Assembly (NCBI GenBank): GCA_036526135.1
Contig: DATCZA010000046.1
Span: forward strand, 164,363-228,362
Source: UBA2965 sp036526135
Lineage (GTDB): Bacteria; Pseudomonadota; Gammaproteobacteria; Pseudomonadales; Azotimanducaceae
DNA length: 64,000 nucleotides
Direction: 5' to 3'
In this document: one piece after another, positions 8,212-16,946 of the stretch
Numbering within the stretch: the stretch's first letter is position 1
Layout: the number at the start of each line of letters is the position of its first letter
Position numbers and translations under genes: made by a program
Notes under the pieces: model-generated
Databases searched by the model: none
What the model saw: only the letters and a program-made list of their open reading frames with translations
Told to the model about the DNA's origin: nothing

Positions 8212-9531
8212 CTAGGCGGCGATGCGCACGGGCAGGCTCTGAATGGCGCGGAACAGCACCGAGCTGGCACGCACGGGCTCCCCGACAACCTCGATTCGAG
8301 GGCATCGTTTGAGGATTTCCTCCCAGAGCACCCTCAGCTGAAGCTCGGCCAGACGGTTCCCCAGACAGCGGTGGATGCCGAACCCGAAGGAAAGGTGCTC
8401 ACGGGGCCGCCTGCGGTCGATGATGAACTCGTCCGGCCGCTCCACGGCGTCCGGATCGCGGTTCCCCGATATGTACCACATGACCACCTTGTCACCCTTG
8501 CCGATCAGCTGGCCACGAAACTCCGTGTCCGCCAGCGCCGTGCGGCGCATGTGCGTGAGCGGGGTCTGCCAGCGGATGATCTCCGGCACCATCGTGCGGA
8601 CGAGATCGGCGTTCTCCAGGAGCTTGTCGTACTGCTCCGGGAACTGGTTCAGGGCGAGCAGGCCGCCGCTGATGGAGTTGCGGGTGGTGTCGTTGCCGCC
8701 CACGGTCAGCAGCACTGCGTTGCCCAGCAGCTCCTGGGAGTTCATGTCGGCAGTGTCCGGCCCGTGGGCCAGCATGGACACCAGATCGCCCGTGGGCGCT
8801 GACGACTTGCGGTCGCGCCAGAGGGCGTCGAAGTAATCGCCACACTGCGCGAGGGCTTCGAAATACGACGACTTCTCCTTGACCACCTCGGGGTTGTCCG
8901 CGTTGCTGATGATGTTCGACCAGCGGATCAGCTGATGGCGCTCTTCCTGGGGCACGCCGAACAGCGTTGCGAGCATCTGCGCGGTCAGCTCGATGGAAAC
9001 GTGCTCCACCCAGTTGAACGTCTCGTTGCGGGGCAGGCCGTCGAGAATCCTGCCCGCGCGCTCCCGCACGGTGGCCTCGAGGTCGCCAAGGTTGCGCTGA
9101 GTGAACTTCGGGGCTACCGCTTTGCGTTGCGCGTCGTGTTTGGGCGGATCCATCTGGATGAACATCGGCACGTCGTTGCCGGAGGACGGCGTGCCCATGA
9201 GCGTTACCCCGCCCAGCGAGAACTCGGAGGAGAACACCGCGTGGTTCTTCTCGATCTGCATGATGTCGTCGTAGCGGGTTATGGACCAGTACGGTCCGTA
9301 CTGGCTTTCGGAACAGTAGTGCACGGGCGCCTCTTCCCGCAGCCGTCGGAAGTAGGGCCAGAACGCCTCCGCCCTGAACAGCTCGGGGTTGGCAACGTTG
9401 AGATCCTGGAGCGGGATCTCGTAGGGGTCGAGCTGCGGATCGAAGGGAATCCGCTGCCGGCGTCGCGTGGGCGTCGTTGGCGCCAGCACCGCCTTTTCCC
9501 GCAGATGATCGTACCGAGATTGCTCTTTCAT
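8212..9531 (-). CDS. Cytochrome P450, CYP153-like
   Basis: A 439-residue soluble bacterial P450. The oxygen-activating helix reads VGGNDTTRNS, the ExxR region is PEIIRWQTPLTHMRR, and the haem-binding loop is LSFGFGIHRCLGN with Cys389 as thiolate ligand. The stretch from GGNDTTRN through KVVMWYISGNRD to RLAELQLRVLWEEIL matches my memory of CYP153 alkane hydroxylases, which hydroxylate the terminal carbon of medium-chain alkanes and related aliphatics. Electron-transfer partners (ferredoxin and its reductase) are not in the window. It is 36 bp downstream of a glycosyltransferase-like gene and 72 bp upstream of the thiolase gene, all on the - strand. The family call is fairly sure; the substrate is inferred. 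Confidence 0.9.
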   Translation of the reverse strand: MKEQSRYDHLREKAVLAPTTPTRRRQRIPFDPQLDPYEIPLQDLNVANPELFRAEAFWPYFRRLREEAPVHYCSESQYGPYWSITRYDDIMQIEKNHAVFSSEFSLGGVTLMGTPSSGNDVPMFIQMDPPKHDAQRKAVAPKFTQRNLGDLEATVRERAGRILDGLPRNETFNWVEHVSIELTAQMLATLFGVPQEERHQLIRWSNIISNADNPEVVKEKSSYFEALAQCGDYFDALWRDRKSSAPTGDLVSMLAHGPDTADMNSQELLGNAVLLTVGGNDTTRNSISGGLLALNQFPEQYDKLLENADLVRTMVPEIIRWQTPLTHMRRTALADTEFRGQLIGKGDKVVMWYISGNRDPDAVERPDEFIIDRRRPREHLSFGFGIHRCLGNRLAELQLRVLWEEILKRCPRIEVVGEPVRASSVLFRAIQSLPVRIAA

Positions 9532-9567
9532 GACCTTCGCTGACCAATCGCCGACCCCGCCATCATA

Positions 9568-10329
9568 TCAGGAGGCCGGATGGCTTGCGCCCGAGAGATG
9601 GAGCCCGCTGCAATCGGTCAGGCGGCGGCAAAGCGCGGCGAGGTCCCGGTGGCCGTTCACCGACGCGCAGAGATTGACGCCTGCAAGGGGCTCGGGCGTG
9701 GCCGCGAGCATGGCTCGCAGCGCTTCTCCTCCGCCCTGCACCACGTCGTCCAGGACGGCGGGAGACAGAGCACCGATGGTATCGATCAGGCCGAATCCGG
9801 TCAGGTTGTGCAGGGCGGAAAGCAGCTTGGGGCCCACCATCTGCGGGGCGATGTGCTGGGGATCCGCACGGGAGATGATCCTCTGGGTCGCGTGAATCAG
9901 GAAGGGCAGAACGGGGCAGCCGGCAACGAAGGAGCACAAGGCGTTGTGCACGTTGCGACGGACCTGCCACCGCCCATCGCGATTCTTCTGGACCCAGTAC
10001 TCCCGGCCGAAGGCGCATTCGTCGTCATCGGGCAGGTCGAGGCGTTCCGGTGCGTACAGGAGCACGTCGGCATCTATCCAGCAGGCACGCTCATAGCCCT
10101 TGGCCAACGCGTCGCGAATCAGCAGCAGCCTCGCCAGGTCCGCGACGATGGGAGAGCGCCCGATGAGCTTGGCGCGATACCACCCCGGCGTGAGCTCCAG
10201 CGCATCGTCGCCGCGGAAGCGATAGTCGTAGCCACGCTCCCGCGCCCAGCCTTCCACGCTTTGGAGGCACGACGACAGCCAACCCGGCCGGTCCAGCTCG
10301 CTGGCGCTCTGGATGACAAGTGTCCGCAC
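9568..10329 (-). CDS. Glycosyltransferase-like protein with DXD motif (GT32-like)
   Basis: A 253-residue protein with the layout of small sugar-nucleotide-dependent glycosyltransferases. Near the N-terminus RGYDYRFRG and the helix RSPIVADLARLLLIRDALAKGY are followed by WIDADVLLY with a DAD metal-binding motif at 86-88, then FGREYWVQ. These are hallmarks of GT32 or capsular-polysaccharide-type transferases. No signal peptide or membrane segment is evident, so it should be cytoplasmic. It precedes the P450 gene by 36 bp on the same strand and may share a transcript. I cannot name acceptor or donor. Confidence 0.65.
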   Translation of the reverse strand: MRTLVIQSASELDRPGWLSSCLQSVEGWARERGYDYRFRGDDALELTPGWYRAKLIGRSPIVADLARLLLIRDALAKGYERACWIDADVLLYAPERLDLPDDDECAFGREYWVQKNRDGRWQVRRNVHNALCSFVAGCPVLPFLIHATQRIISRADPQHIAPQMVGPKLLSALHNLTGFGLIDTIGALSPAVLDDVVQGGGEALRAMLAATPEPLAGVNLCASVNGHRDLAALCRRLTDCSGLHLSGASHPAS

Positions 10330-10414
10330 GCGTATCAGTTGCGCACGCGGCCGATGGGTGCTGCCGGCACGGAAACGCTCACGTCAGCTAAAATCCTTTC
10401 GTCTCATTAGAAAC

Positions 10415-11374
10415 GTGAAGCGAGTGGACTGGCAAGCGAAGCTCAACGAGGGCGGCATCGTCCTGCTGGACGGAGGCACCGGCTCCGAGCTCCAGCGCAG
10501 GGGCGTGCCCATGAGCGGCGCAGCCTGGTCGGGGGCGGCCGCGCACACCCATCCCGACGTGCTGCGCGCCGTGCATCACGACTACATTGCAGCCGGCGCT
10601 GAGGTGATCATCACCAACACCTTCGGAACATCCCGGGCCACCCTTCGAGCCGCCGGCCTGGGCGATGCGTTCGCGTCCATCAACCGGCGCGCCGTGGCCC
10701 TGGCCATGGAAGCGAGAGAGCTCGCCGGTCGCGACGTCGCCATCGGCGGGTCGATATCCAACCTCCCGCCCAACATGAACATCGGGGACTATCCCGACCC
10801 GGCCGAGGAACTGGCCGATCTGCGCGATCAGGCTGCCATCCTGGCGGAGGGCGGCGTCGATTTCATCGCCCTGGAGATGATGCAGGACGTGAACCACGCG
10901 CCAAGAGCGATGCGCGCCGCGGTGGCAACCGGGCTTCCCGTCTGGTTGGGCGTCAGCTGCCGGAGATCGACGCAAAACGCGAGCCTCGTGGCTTTCGACT
11001 TCGCTGACACGCCGTTCGAAGCGCCGCTGGACGCGCTGATCGCCATGCGTCCTGCGGTGGTCAACGTCATGCACAGCGAGGTCGAGGCGACCGTGCCCGC
11101 CATCGAGGCGGTCCGCGAAAGATGGCCCGGCCCCATCGGCGCCTATCCGGAGATCGGCTACTTCGCGGCCCCCGACCGGCGCTTCGGCGACGATCACCCG
11201 CCGGACCGTCTGGTGTCCGAGGCTCGCAGGTGGGTGGCGGCGGGCGCTCGATTGATTGGCGGCTGCTGCGGAACCACACCGGATCACATCCGGGCGTTGC
11301 ACGCTGCGCTGCCTGAGCTCGAAAGGCTCGCCGGGGAGACCGAGACGCCGGGCCGTTCGCCCACCGTCCGGTGA
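10415..11374 (+). CDS. Homocysteine S-methyltransferase family protein
   Basis: A 319-residue zinc-dependent methyltransferase of the MmuM/BHMT type. It starts with the barrel motif ILLDGGTGSELQRRG-like segment, then ADVIITNTFGTSR-like (EVIITNTFGTSR), GSISNLPP, and the zinc cysteines: one in GVSCRRS and the pair in GGCCGTTPDHIRAL close to the C-terminus. It transfers a methyl group from S-methylmethionine, S-adenosylmethionine or a related donor to homocysteine. The GTG at 10415 is the best start because residues further upstream do not fit the family and cross promoter-like sequence (TAAAAT at 10389). It stands alone between opposite-strand genes. The donor is unknown. Confidence 0.85.
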   Translation: MKRVDWQAKLNEGGIVLLDGGTGSELQRRGVPMSGAAWSGAAAHTHPDVLRAVHHDYIAAGAEVIITNTFGTSRATLRAAGLGDAFASINRRAVALAMEARELAGRDVAIGGSISNLPPNMNIGDYPDPAEELADLRDQAAILAEGGVDFIALEMMQDVNHAPRAMRAAVATGLPVWLGVSCRRSTQNASLVAFDFADTPFEAPLDALIAMRPAVVNVMHSEVEATVPAIEAVRERWPGPIGAYPEIGYFAAPDRRFGDDHPPDRLVSEARRWVAAGARLIGGCCGTTPDHIRALHAALPELERLAGETETPGRSPTVR

Positions 11375-11396
11375 TGGTCTCTCCAACGCAGAACGG

Positions 11397-12431
11397 TCAG
11401 GCGCGGGGGTCGACCAGAATCTTGATCTGCTCCGGCTCGCTGGCGAGCTCGGCAAAGGCTCCCGCCATGCCTGCGAGGCTGACCGTCGAGGTATGCAGGG
11501 GACCGCAGTCGACGCGGCCGTCCGCGACGAGGCCCTTGGAAACCTCGAAGTCGTCCCGCACGTAGCCGAGCGCCGTGGATACCTTGAGCTCCTGTGCGAG
11601 CCATTGCGCCGCGGAAATCTGCGACAACCCGGTGGGGTAACCCACCAGCGCCACGGTGCCGCCCCGGCGAACGTAGGCGGGGACTTCCTCCACGGTGCGC
11701 GCCAGCCCCGCACACTCGAACACGACGTCGGCGCCCGACTTGCCGATGATCGAGTTGATGGCAGCCGCCACGTCGGGGGTCTCCCGGGGATCGATGGTGT
11801 GGTCGGCGCCCAGCGCTGCCCCGGTTTCGCGCCGGGTAGCCTGGGGTTCCACCAGCACGCAGACACCCGCGCCGGCGGCCCGAGCACACTGCAGCACCAG
11901 CAGGCCGATGGGGCCGGCACCCACCACCACCACGCTGTCGCCGAGCCGGATACCGGTGCGGCGGACCGCATGAACGGCAATGGTGACCGGCTCGAGAATG
12001 GCAGCGGCCTCGTCGCTTATTTCCGGGCCTACGTGGTAGAGACGAGCCGCCTCGATGGCAATCGCCGAGGCGAAGCCCCCGTGGGGGGCCGCCATTGGGC
12101 CGATTCCGACCATGCCGGCAAAGGCCATCTCGCAGTGGGACGGGTCTCCGCGCACGCAGGTGGCGCACTGGCCACAGGCGGTTGCCATGCCGATGGCCAC
12201 GCGATCGCCTTCCTTGACCTGCACGCCGGCGCCTGCCGCCGAGACATGGCCCATCCACTCGTGCCCGCAGATGGCCGGGTTGTAAGGCTCGCCCGACTGA
12301 TAGGCATGAACGTCCGTCCCGCAGATGCCGCAATAGGAAACGTCCACCACCGCCTTGCCCGGCTCCGGGCGGGGATCGGGCATCTCCACGAGATCGACCG
12401 TTTCCTTACCCGTAACTAACCCAACCTGCAT
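11397..12431 (-). CDS. Zinc-binding medium-chain alcohol dehydrogenase
   Basis: A 344-residue MDR-superfamily dehydrogenase. The catalytic zinc site appears as CGICGTDVH and GHEWMG with the conserved His-Glu. The structural zinc lobe is only partial (CGQCATCVRGDPSHC holds four Cys). The nucleotide site is VVVGAGPIGLLVLQCA, favouring NAD(H). The closest types are threonine, sorbitol or 2,3-butanediol dehydrogenases, oxidising a secondary alcohol to a ketone. It is convergent with the homocysteine methyltransferase gene and lies 69 bp from the TIM-barrel isomerase gene upstream on the same strand, so the two may form a small operon. The substrate is unknown. Confidence 0.88.
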   Translation of the reverse strand: MQVGLVTGKETVDLVEMPDPRPEPGKAVVDVSYCGICGTDVHAYQSGEPYNPAICGHEWMGHVSAAGAGVQVKEGDRVAIGMATACGQCATCVRGDPSHCEMAFAGMVGIGPMAAPHGGFASAIAIEAARLYHVGPEISDEAAAILEPVTIAVHAVRRTGIRLGDSVVVVGAGPIGLLVLQCARAAGAGVCVLVEPQATRRETGAALGADHTIDPRETPDVAAAINSIIGKSGADVVFECAGLARTVEEVPAYVRRGGTVALVGYPTGLSQISAAQWLAQELKVSTALGYVRDDFEVSKGLVADGRVDCGPLHTSTVSLAGMAGAFAELASEPEQIKILVDPRA

Positions 12432-12500
12432 GGCCTTACCCCCGTTTCGAATTGCGCCAAAGGATACGCCAGTCGGCGCGCAGCGGCATCCTTGGACGGT

Positions 12501-13292
12501 TCAGGCGCCGCCGAGGAACCGGGCCGTTTCGCGATATACGTGTCGGGCGCGCTCCGCGGGATCCGGGAAACGCTCGCGCAGGGGTCGGGAGCGCAGCTCC
12601 AGGCTGAGTGGCAGGTCGTCGGGCAGGACGTCCAGAAGATCGCGCAGGGGCAGTTGACCGGCCCCCGGGGTGAACCGGCCGTTGACGGCCTCCTCCCGAA
12701 GAACGTCCAGGGTAGGCTCGCCTGGAGGCTCTTTGGCCCCATCGCAGAACTGAGCAAAGCTGAGGAGCTCGCCGGGCACAGCGGCGATGTCCGCAACGCT
12801 GGCGCCCGACCTGGCGACGTGCAGAGGATCAATGAGGAGCTTGCCGCGCGGATGTCCCACGTCCCGGATGATCCGCAGGGCGCAAGGCAGATCCCGAACC
12901 GCGTAGATCGGCAGAAATTCGAGGCAGACGTTGACGCCCAGCTGCTCGCCAAGCTCGCAGAGATGGGCGAATCGGCGGCAGACGGCCACCTCGTCGGGAT
13001 CGCTCGAGACCACGATGGCCTCGGTGGCCCCAACCGCAGCGCCGCTCTCCAGCAAACGCTGATGTTCCGGGTCCGGTGCTCCCGGCCGGATGTCGATGAC
13101 CTCGATTTCCAGCGGCGTCAGACCGGTGTCCGCAAAGGCGGCCGCCACGCCGCGCGTGGTCTCATCGGTCCACGTGGCGGCGTCGAACCAGATACCGCAG
13201 CCGTTGAACCCCCCTGCGGCAGCCGCCCGGGTGACCTCGGCAGGACCGAACTCGGGCAGGGTTCCCGATGCTAGAGATATGAGACGCGCCAC
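12501..13292 (-). CDS. Sugar phosphate isomerase/epimerase family (xylose isomerase-like TIM barrel)
   Basis: A 263-residue AP endonuclease-2/xylose isomerase-like TIM barrel. The N-terminus MARLISLASGTLPEF and the pattern FNGCGIWFDA, TPLEIEVIDI, NVCLEFLPIYAVRD (Glu metal ligand) and KLLIDPLHVARSG (Asp and His ligands) match the family. Members isomerise or epimerise sugars or related polyols. It precedes the alcohol dehydrogenase gene by 69 bp in the same direction, as expected for a small sugar or polyol catabolic pair. The specific substrate cannot be read. Confidence 0.78.
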   Translation of the reverse strand: MARLISLASGTLPEFGPAEVTRAAAAGGFNGCGIWFDAATWTDETTRGVAAAFADTGLTPLEIEVIDIRPGAPDPEHQRLLESGAAVGATEAIVVSSDPDEVAVCRRFAHLCELGEQLGVNVCLEFLPIYAVRDLPCALRIIRDVGHPRGKLLIDPLHVARSGASVADIAAVPGELLSFAQFCDGAKEPPGEPTLDVLREEAVNGRFTPGAGQLPLRDLLDVLPDDLPLSLELRSRPLRERFPDPAERARHVYRETARFLGGA

Positions 13293-13571
13293 GATGATCG
13301 TCCTGATTGCTGCCTGGGCCAGTGTGCTTCATTTGCAGCGTTCTGGCGAGCAGGCCCGCTACCCCATAGCTCCCGAGGCCGGGCCGCCGTCAGGCACTGG
13401 GGGCGACTCGACGGGAAGGCAGGATTCCTCCGGGCGCAGGCTCCCCGGGCGCTCAACTCGGATCTGCACATCTTCCCCGGGGCGATTTGCCGACGCGGCG
13501 TGGACCGTCGCGGGCCGGATGTTAAAGTGCGCCCCGCCCGCGCGCCCTCAAACAGGAGCGAGACTGGATCG

Positions 13572-14342
13572 ATGCGACTTGTCAGCTGGAACGTCAACGG
13601 CCTGCGCGCCTGTGCGAAAAAGGGCTTTCTCGGATTTCTCGAGACCTCCGGGGCCGACTTCGTCGCCCTGCAGGAAGTGCGCGCGTTCCCCGATCAGCTG
13701 GACGACGGCCTGCGAGCCCCGCCCGGCTGGCACGTTTGTTTCTCTCCCGCGGAGCGCCCCGGCTACAGCGGCGTCGCCCTCTACGCCCGGGCCGCCCCTG
13801 ATAGGGTTCAGACCAGCCTCGGGAAGCCGGACTTCGATCGGGAGGGGCGGCTGCTCAGCGCGCATTTCGGCCGCCTGGCCATCGTGAGCGTCTACTTCCC
13901 CAAAGGCAGCGGCAAGGATCGGGACAACAGCCGCGTCGGCTACAAGCTCGATTTTTACGCCGCCGTGTTCGATCACGTTGAGCAGCTGCGCCGGAGAGGT
14001 CCCGTATTTGTGGTTGGCGACTACAACACGGCCCACGAGCCTATCGACCTCGCCCGTCCAAAAACCAACACCAAGTCGAGCGGGTTTCTGCCCGAGGAGC
14101 GAGCCGAGATCACGCGCTGGATCGACGCCGGCTGGGTGGACGTCTTCCGCCGCCAGCATCCGGGGCAGCCCGACCACTACACGTGGTGGCGGCAGTGGGG
14201 CAACGCCCGCCGGGATAACGTCGGCTGGCGAATCGACTACGTGCTGGCCTCGCCATCGGCTGCAAGGCGGGTCAGGCAGGCGTTCATCTGGCCCGAGGTG
14301 ACCGGATCCGATCACTGCCCGGTTGGCGTTGACTTCGAATGA
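13572..14342 (+). CDS. xthA: Exodeoxyribonuclease III
   Basis: A 256-residue Mg-dependent AP endonuclease and 3'-5' exonuclease of base excision repair. Motifs in order are RLVSWNVNGLRA (catalytic Asn), LQEVR (metal-binding Glu), GVALYAR, VYFPKGSGKDR, VVGDYNTAHEPIDLA (Asp and Asn) and the C-terminal GSDHCPVGVDF (Asp-His). Length equals the bacterial ExoIII norm. The ATG at 13572 begins exactly at the conserved N-terminus and is preceded by an AGGAGCGA ribosome-binding-like stretch. It is monocistronic by appearance. This is a housekeeping gene and confidence is high. Confidence 0.95.
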   Translation: MRLVSWNVNGLRACAKKGFLGFLETSGADFVALQEVRAFPDQLDDGLRAPPGWHVCFSPAERPGYSGVALYARAAPDRVQTSLGKPDFDREGRLLSAHFGRLAIVSVYFPKGSGKDRDNSRVGYKLDFYAAVFDHVEQLRRRGPVFVVGDYNTAHEPIDLARPKTNTKSSGFLPEERAEITRWIDAGWVDVFRRQHPGQPDHYTWWRQWGNARRDNVGWRIDYVLASPSAARRVRQAFIWPEVTGSDHCPVGVDFE

Positions 14343-14360
14343 GACGACGCCACCGGGCCC

Positions 14361-14386
14361 GCATTGACCCGCATTGACCCGCATTG
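14361..14386. repeat. Short tandem repeat (GCATTGACCC x2.6)
   Basis: Two exact 10-bp copies and a partial third copy lie 19 bp after the exonuclease III stop. No dyad symmetry is seen. Probably replication slippage rather than a functional site. Confidence 0.6.
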
Positions 14387-14444
14387 CCTCGAGCGCATCG
14401 GATTTCTATAGTCCACCCATCGTCCAGGCCAGAGGCAGTCTCCC

Positions 14445-14861
14445 GTGGCAGACGCACGTTGCTGGAATTGTGGTACGTCGATCGACGACGTGCCCAGACC
14501 CATAAGCCGGCAAGCAACCTGTTCTAAGTGCTTCCACGAACTGCACTGTTGTCGCATGTGCCGGCACCACGATGAGTCCGCCAGCGCGGGAAGGTGCCGG
14601 GAGGAACGTGCAGATCCCCCTCCCGAAAAGGACGTTGCCAACTTTTGTGACTGGTTTCAGCCAGGCAAGAACGCCTTCCAGGAAGGCCGCACCACGGCGG
14701 GCGAGAATGCCCGCTCACGCCTCGATGCGCTGTTCGGCGATTCGCAGGGCCCGGCGGAAGAGCCTGACGAGGCGCCGCCAAAACCCGAGGATGGGCCCCG
14801 AAGCGCCGAGGAGAAGGCCCGCGCCGAGCTCGATCGCCTGTTTTCGCGGGACGCTGACTGA
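14445..14861 (+). CDS. Cys-rich (zinc-ribbon-like) hypothetical protein
   Basis: A 138-residue protein of unknown function starting at GTG 14445. The N-terminal half has nine cysteines: C6, C9, C26 and C29 form two CxxC knuckles, followed by C35, C36, C39, C51 and C68, and two adjacent His at 41-42. This suggests one or two zinc sites. The C-terminal half is acidic and proline-rich, and it contains two copies of an ARxxLDxLF-like motif (ENARSRLDALFG and EKARAELDRLFS), probably short amphipathic binding helices. No membrane segment is present. It may be a conserved proteobacterial protein, but I do not recognise its role. Confidence 0.6.
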   Translation: MADARCWNCGTSIDDVPRPISRQATCSKCFHELHCCRMCRHHDESASAGRCREERADPPPEKDVANFCDWFQPGKNAFQEGRTTAGENARSRLDALFGDSQGPAEEPDEAPPKPEDGPRSAEEKARAELDRLFSRDAD

Positions 14862-15222
14862 TTGCGCCCCGCGTCGGATATCGCTCCGAGGCGAGATGGG
14901 CCCGACCAGCGACATCGCAAATCTGTGACATTCACACGCCATTTCCGTGAAACGCACCCGTTATCGCGGGTCTACAATCCGTAGGTCTCTGATTTCGTTT
15001 GAAAAGACACTATCGCTCTCAGACGAATTTGCAGGTAGACTGCGCCACCAGAAATATAAGTGCCGGATGATTCGCCGGCCGATGGAGAGCCTCGGTTTGT
15101 TGGGCAGCTGTGTTCGGAGGGGTTCGAGCACAACGAAAAGAGCAAACACGACAATTTGAGCTGGTTATCACATGAGCCCTACCACTCGTTGTAGCGGGAT
15201 ATCGCACCGCACACGTGGCTTT
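14862..15222. promoter_or_regulatory. A+T-richer intergenic region upstream of the sphingolipid genes
   Basis: About 360 bp without a convincing gene and visibly richer in A+T than its surroundings (roughly 14930-15180). It most likely holds the promoter and 5' leader of the aasR-cerR-acpR-spt operon. I see no unambiguous -35/-10 pair or perfect operator. An alternative in-frame ATG for the next gene lies at 15172. Confidence 0.45.
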
Positions 15223-16929
15223 ATGAGCCTGGTTGATGCCCTGGAGTACGCCGCGCAAGGCGACACGGGGCTGAACTTCTATGATGGCTCCGGGAGCCTC
15301 AGCGCCGCGTTGCCGTACGCGCAGCTGGCGCAGGACGCTCGGATCCTGGCGACCCGGCTGCTCGGCCTGGGCGTCAAACGCGGCGCCCGGGTTGGCATCG
15401 TTGCCGAAACCGACCCCATGTTCCCGCGATTCTTCTTTGCCTGTCAGTACGCCGGGTTGATCCCGGTGGCTCTGCCTGCCGGTCTGCAGATGGGCGGCGG
15501 CGAGGCCTACGTGGAGCAGCTCAGTCGCATGCTGGAAAGCTGCGGAGCTGCGGTGGCGGTCGCGCCGGAATCTCACCTCAGCTTCCTGAAGCGTGCGACG
15601 CGACAGCTGTCGCTGCGCATGTCCGGATCGCCAGAGGACTTCGACGCCCTGCCAGCGGTGCCGGTGAAGCTGCTCCCCTTGAGTGCCGACGAACCCGCCT
15701 ACCTGCAGTACACGTCGGGAAGCACCCGCTTCCCCCGCGGCGTCGAGATGACCCAGACGGCCGTCCTCGCAAACCTGACCGAAATCGCCGAGATAGGCAC
15801 CCGCATCACCGCCGACGACCGGATCGTTTCATGGCTGCCCTACTACCATGATATGGGCCTGGTGGGTTGCCTGCTGGTACCGGTGGCAACGCAGATTTCA
15901 GCCGACTTCCTGTCGCCGCGCACGTTTGCCATGCGTCCACGGCTTTGGCTGAAGCTGCTCTCGGAAAATCGCGGGACGATCTCGTCCAGCCCGCCGTTCG
16001 GCTACGAGCTGTGCGCGACCCGCGTCCGCATGACGGACACGGAGCGATACGACCTCAGCGCCTGGCGCGTCGCCTGCGTCGGCGCGGAGCGCATCAACCC
16101 GCGTCCGCTGAAGCAGTTCGCCAACGTGCTGGCTCCTGCCGGCTTCAACCCCAAGGCGTTTCTGCCCTGCTACGGCATGGCGGAGGTGGGTCTGGCAATC
16201 AGCTTCGCCCCGCTGGAGGACGGCTACTTCGTCGACGACGTGGCCAAGGCCTCAATGTCTGCGGAAGGCCTGGCCATCGAGGCCACCGAGGGCGACCGTG
16301 CGAAGGGCAACACCCTCTCGTTCGTCGACTGCGGCGCGGCGCTTCCAAGCTACGACGTCTCCATCCGCGACGAGTCGGGCCGAGAGCTCGACGAGCGCGA
16401 GTGCGGACGCATCTGGGTTCGGGGGCCAAGCCTGATGAGGGGCTACTTCCGCGATCCCGTGACCACCGCCGAGGTCATGAAGCCCGGCGGATGGCTCGAT
16501 ACCGGCGACATCGGTTACCGCATCGGCAGGCGTCTGTTCCTTACCTCGCGGGCCAAGGACGTGATCATCATCAATGGCCGCAACATCTGGCCGCAGGATC
16601 TCGAGCAGCTCGCCGAGCGCCTGCCCGAGGTTCGGCTCGGGGCGATTTCCGCGTTCTCGGTTACCCGCCCGAATCAGGAAGAGCTGGCCGTGATGGTGGT
16701 GGAGTCCCGCAACGCCGGTCGGGAGCTCAGCGACGAGCTTTCGGGCATGGTGCGGGAGCACTTCGGCATCAACTGTTACATCGAGCTGGCACCGCCGAGG
16801 ACGCTACCGCGCACCTCGTCGGGCAAGCTGTCCCGCGCACGCGCCAGGGCCGACTTCCTGGATCGCACGGCCTGGGATGCCGACGGTTATCCCATGACGG
16901 CGCCGGAAGTCCAGGCACAAGCGGGCTGA
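15223..16929 (+). CDS. aasR: Fatty acyl-ACP/AMP ligase of the sphingolipid pathway (AasR-like)
   Basis: A 568-residue ANL-superfamily adenylating enzyme of the fatty acyl-AMP ligase type. The phosphate loop YTSGSTRFPRGV has Arg in place of the usual Lys. WLPYYHDMGLVG, ACVGAERINP, YGMAEVGLAISF and TGDIGYRI follow, and the C-terminal catalytic lysine is in SSGKLSR. It should activate a fatty acid and load it onto the adjacent acyl carrier protein. The order ligase - CerR - AcpR - serine palmitoyltransferase matches the Caulobacter ceramide genes as I recall them. ATG 15223 (MSLVDALEY) fits family alignment; ATG 15172 would add 17 residues. It is the first gene of a four-gene operon. Confidence 0.82.
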   Translation: MSLVDALEYAAQGDTGLNFYDGSGSLSAALPYAQLAQDARILATRLLGLGVKRGARVGIVAETDPMFPRFFFACQYAGLIPVALPAGLQMGGGEAYVEQLSRMLESCGAAVAVAPESHLSFLKRATRQLSLRMSGSPEDFDALPAVPVKLLPLSADEPAYLQYTSGSTRFPRGVEMTQTAVLANLTEIAEIGTRITADDRIVSWLPYYHDMGLVGCLLVPVATQISADFLSPRTFAMRPRLWLKLLSENRGTISSSPPFGYELCATRVRMTDTERYDLSAWRVACVGAERINPRPLKQFANVLAPAGFNPKAFLPCYGMAEVGLAISFAPLEDGYFVDDVAKASMSAEGLAIEATEGDRAKGNTLSFVDCGAALPSYDVSIRDESGRELDERECGRIWVRGPSLMRGYFRDPVTTAEVMKPGGWLDTGDIGYRIGRRLFLTSRAKDVIIINGRNIWPQDLEQLAERLPEVRLGAISAFSVTRPNQEELAVMVVESRNAGRELSDELSGMVREHFGINCYIELAPPRTLPRTSSGKLSRARARADFLDRTAWDADGYPMTAPEVQAQAG

Positions 16930-16946
16930 CTCACCCAGGGTGATCT

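Noticed and set aside
6877..8802. A 641-codon + strand frame over the thiolase and P450 genes
   Set aside because: Antisense shadow; no family motif and no ribosome binding site.
14361..14386. Tandem GCATTGACCC repeat considered as CRISPR or regulator site
   Set aside because: Units are contiguous without spacers, only 2.6 copies, and no cas genes are present.
15172..15222. Upstream ATG for aasR
   Set aside because: It would add 17 residues not resembling the family; no better ribosome binding site. Kept as an alternative only.
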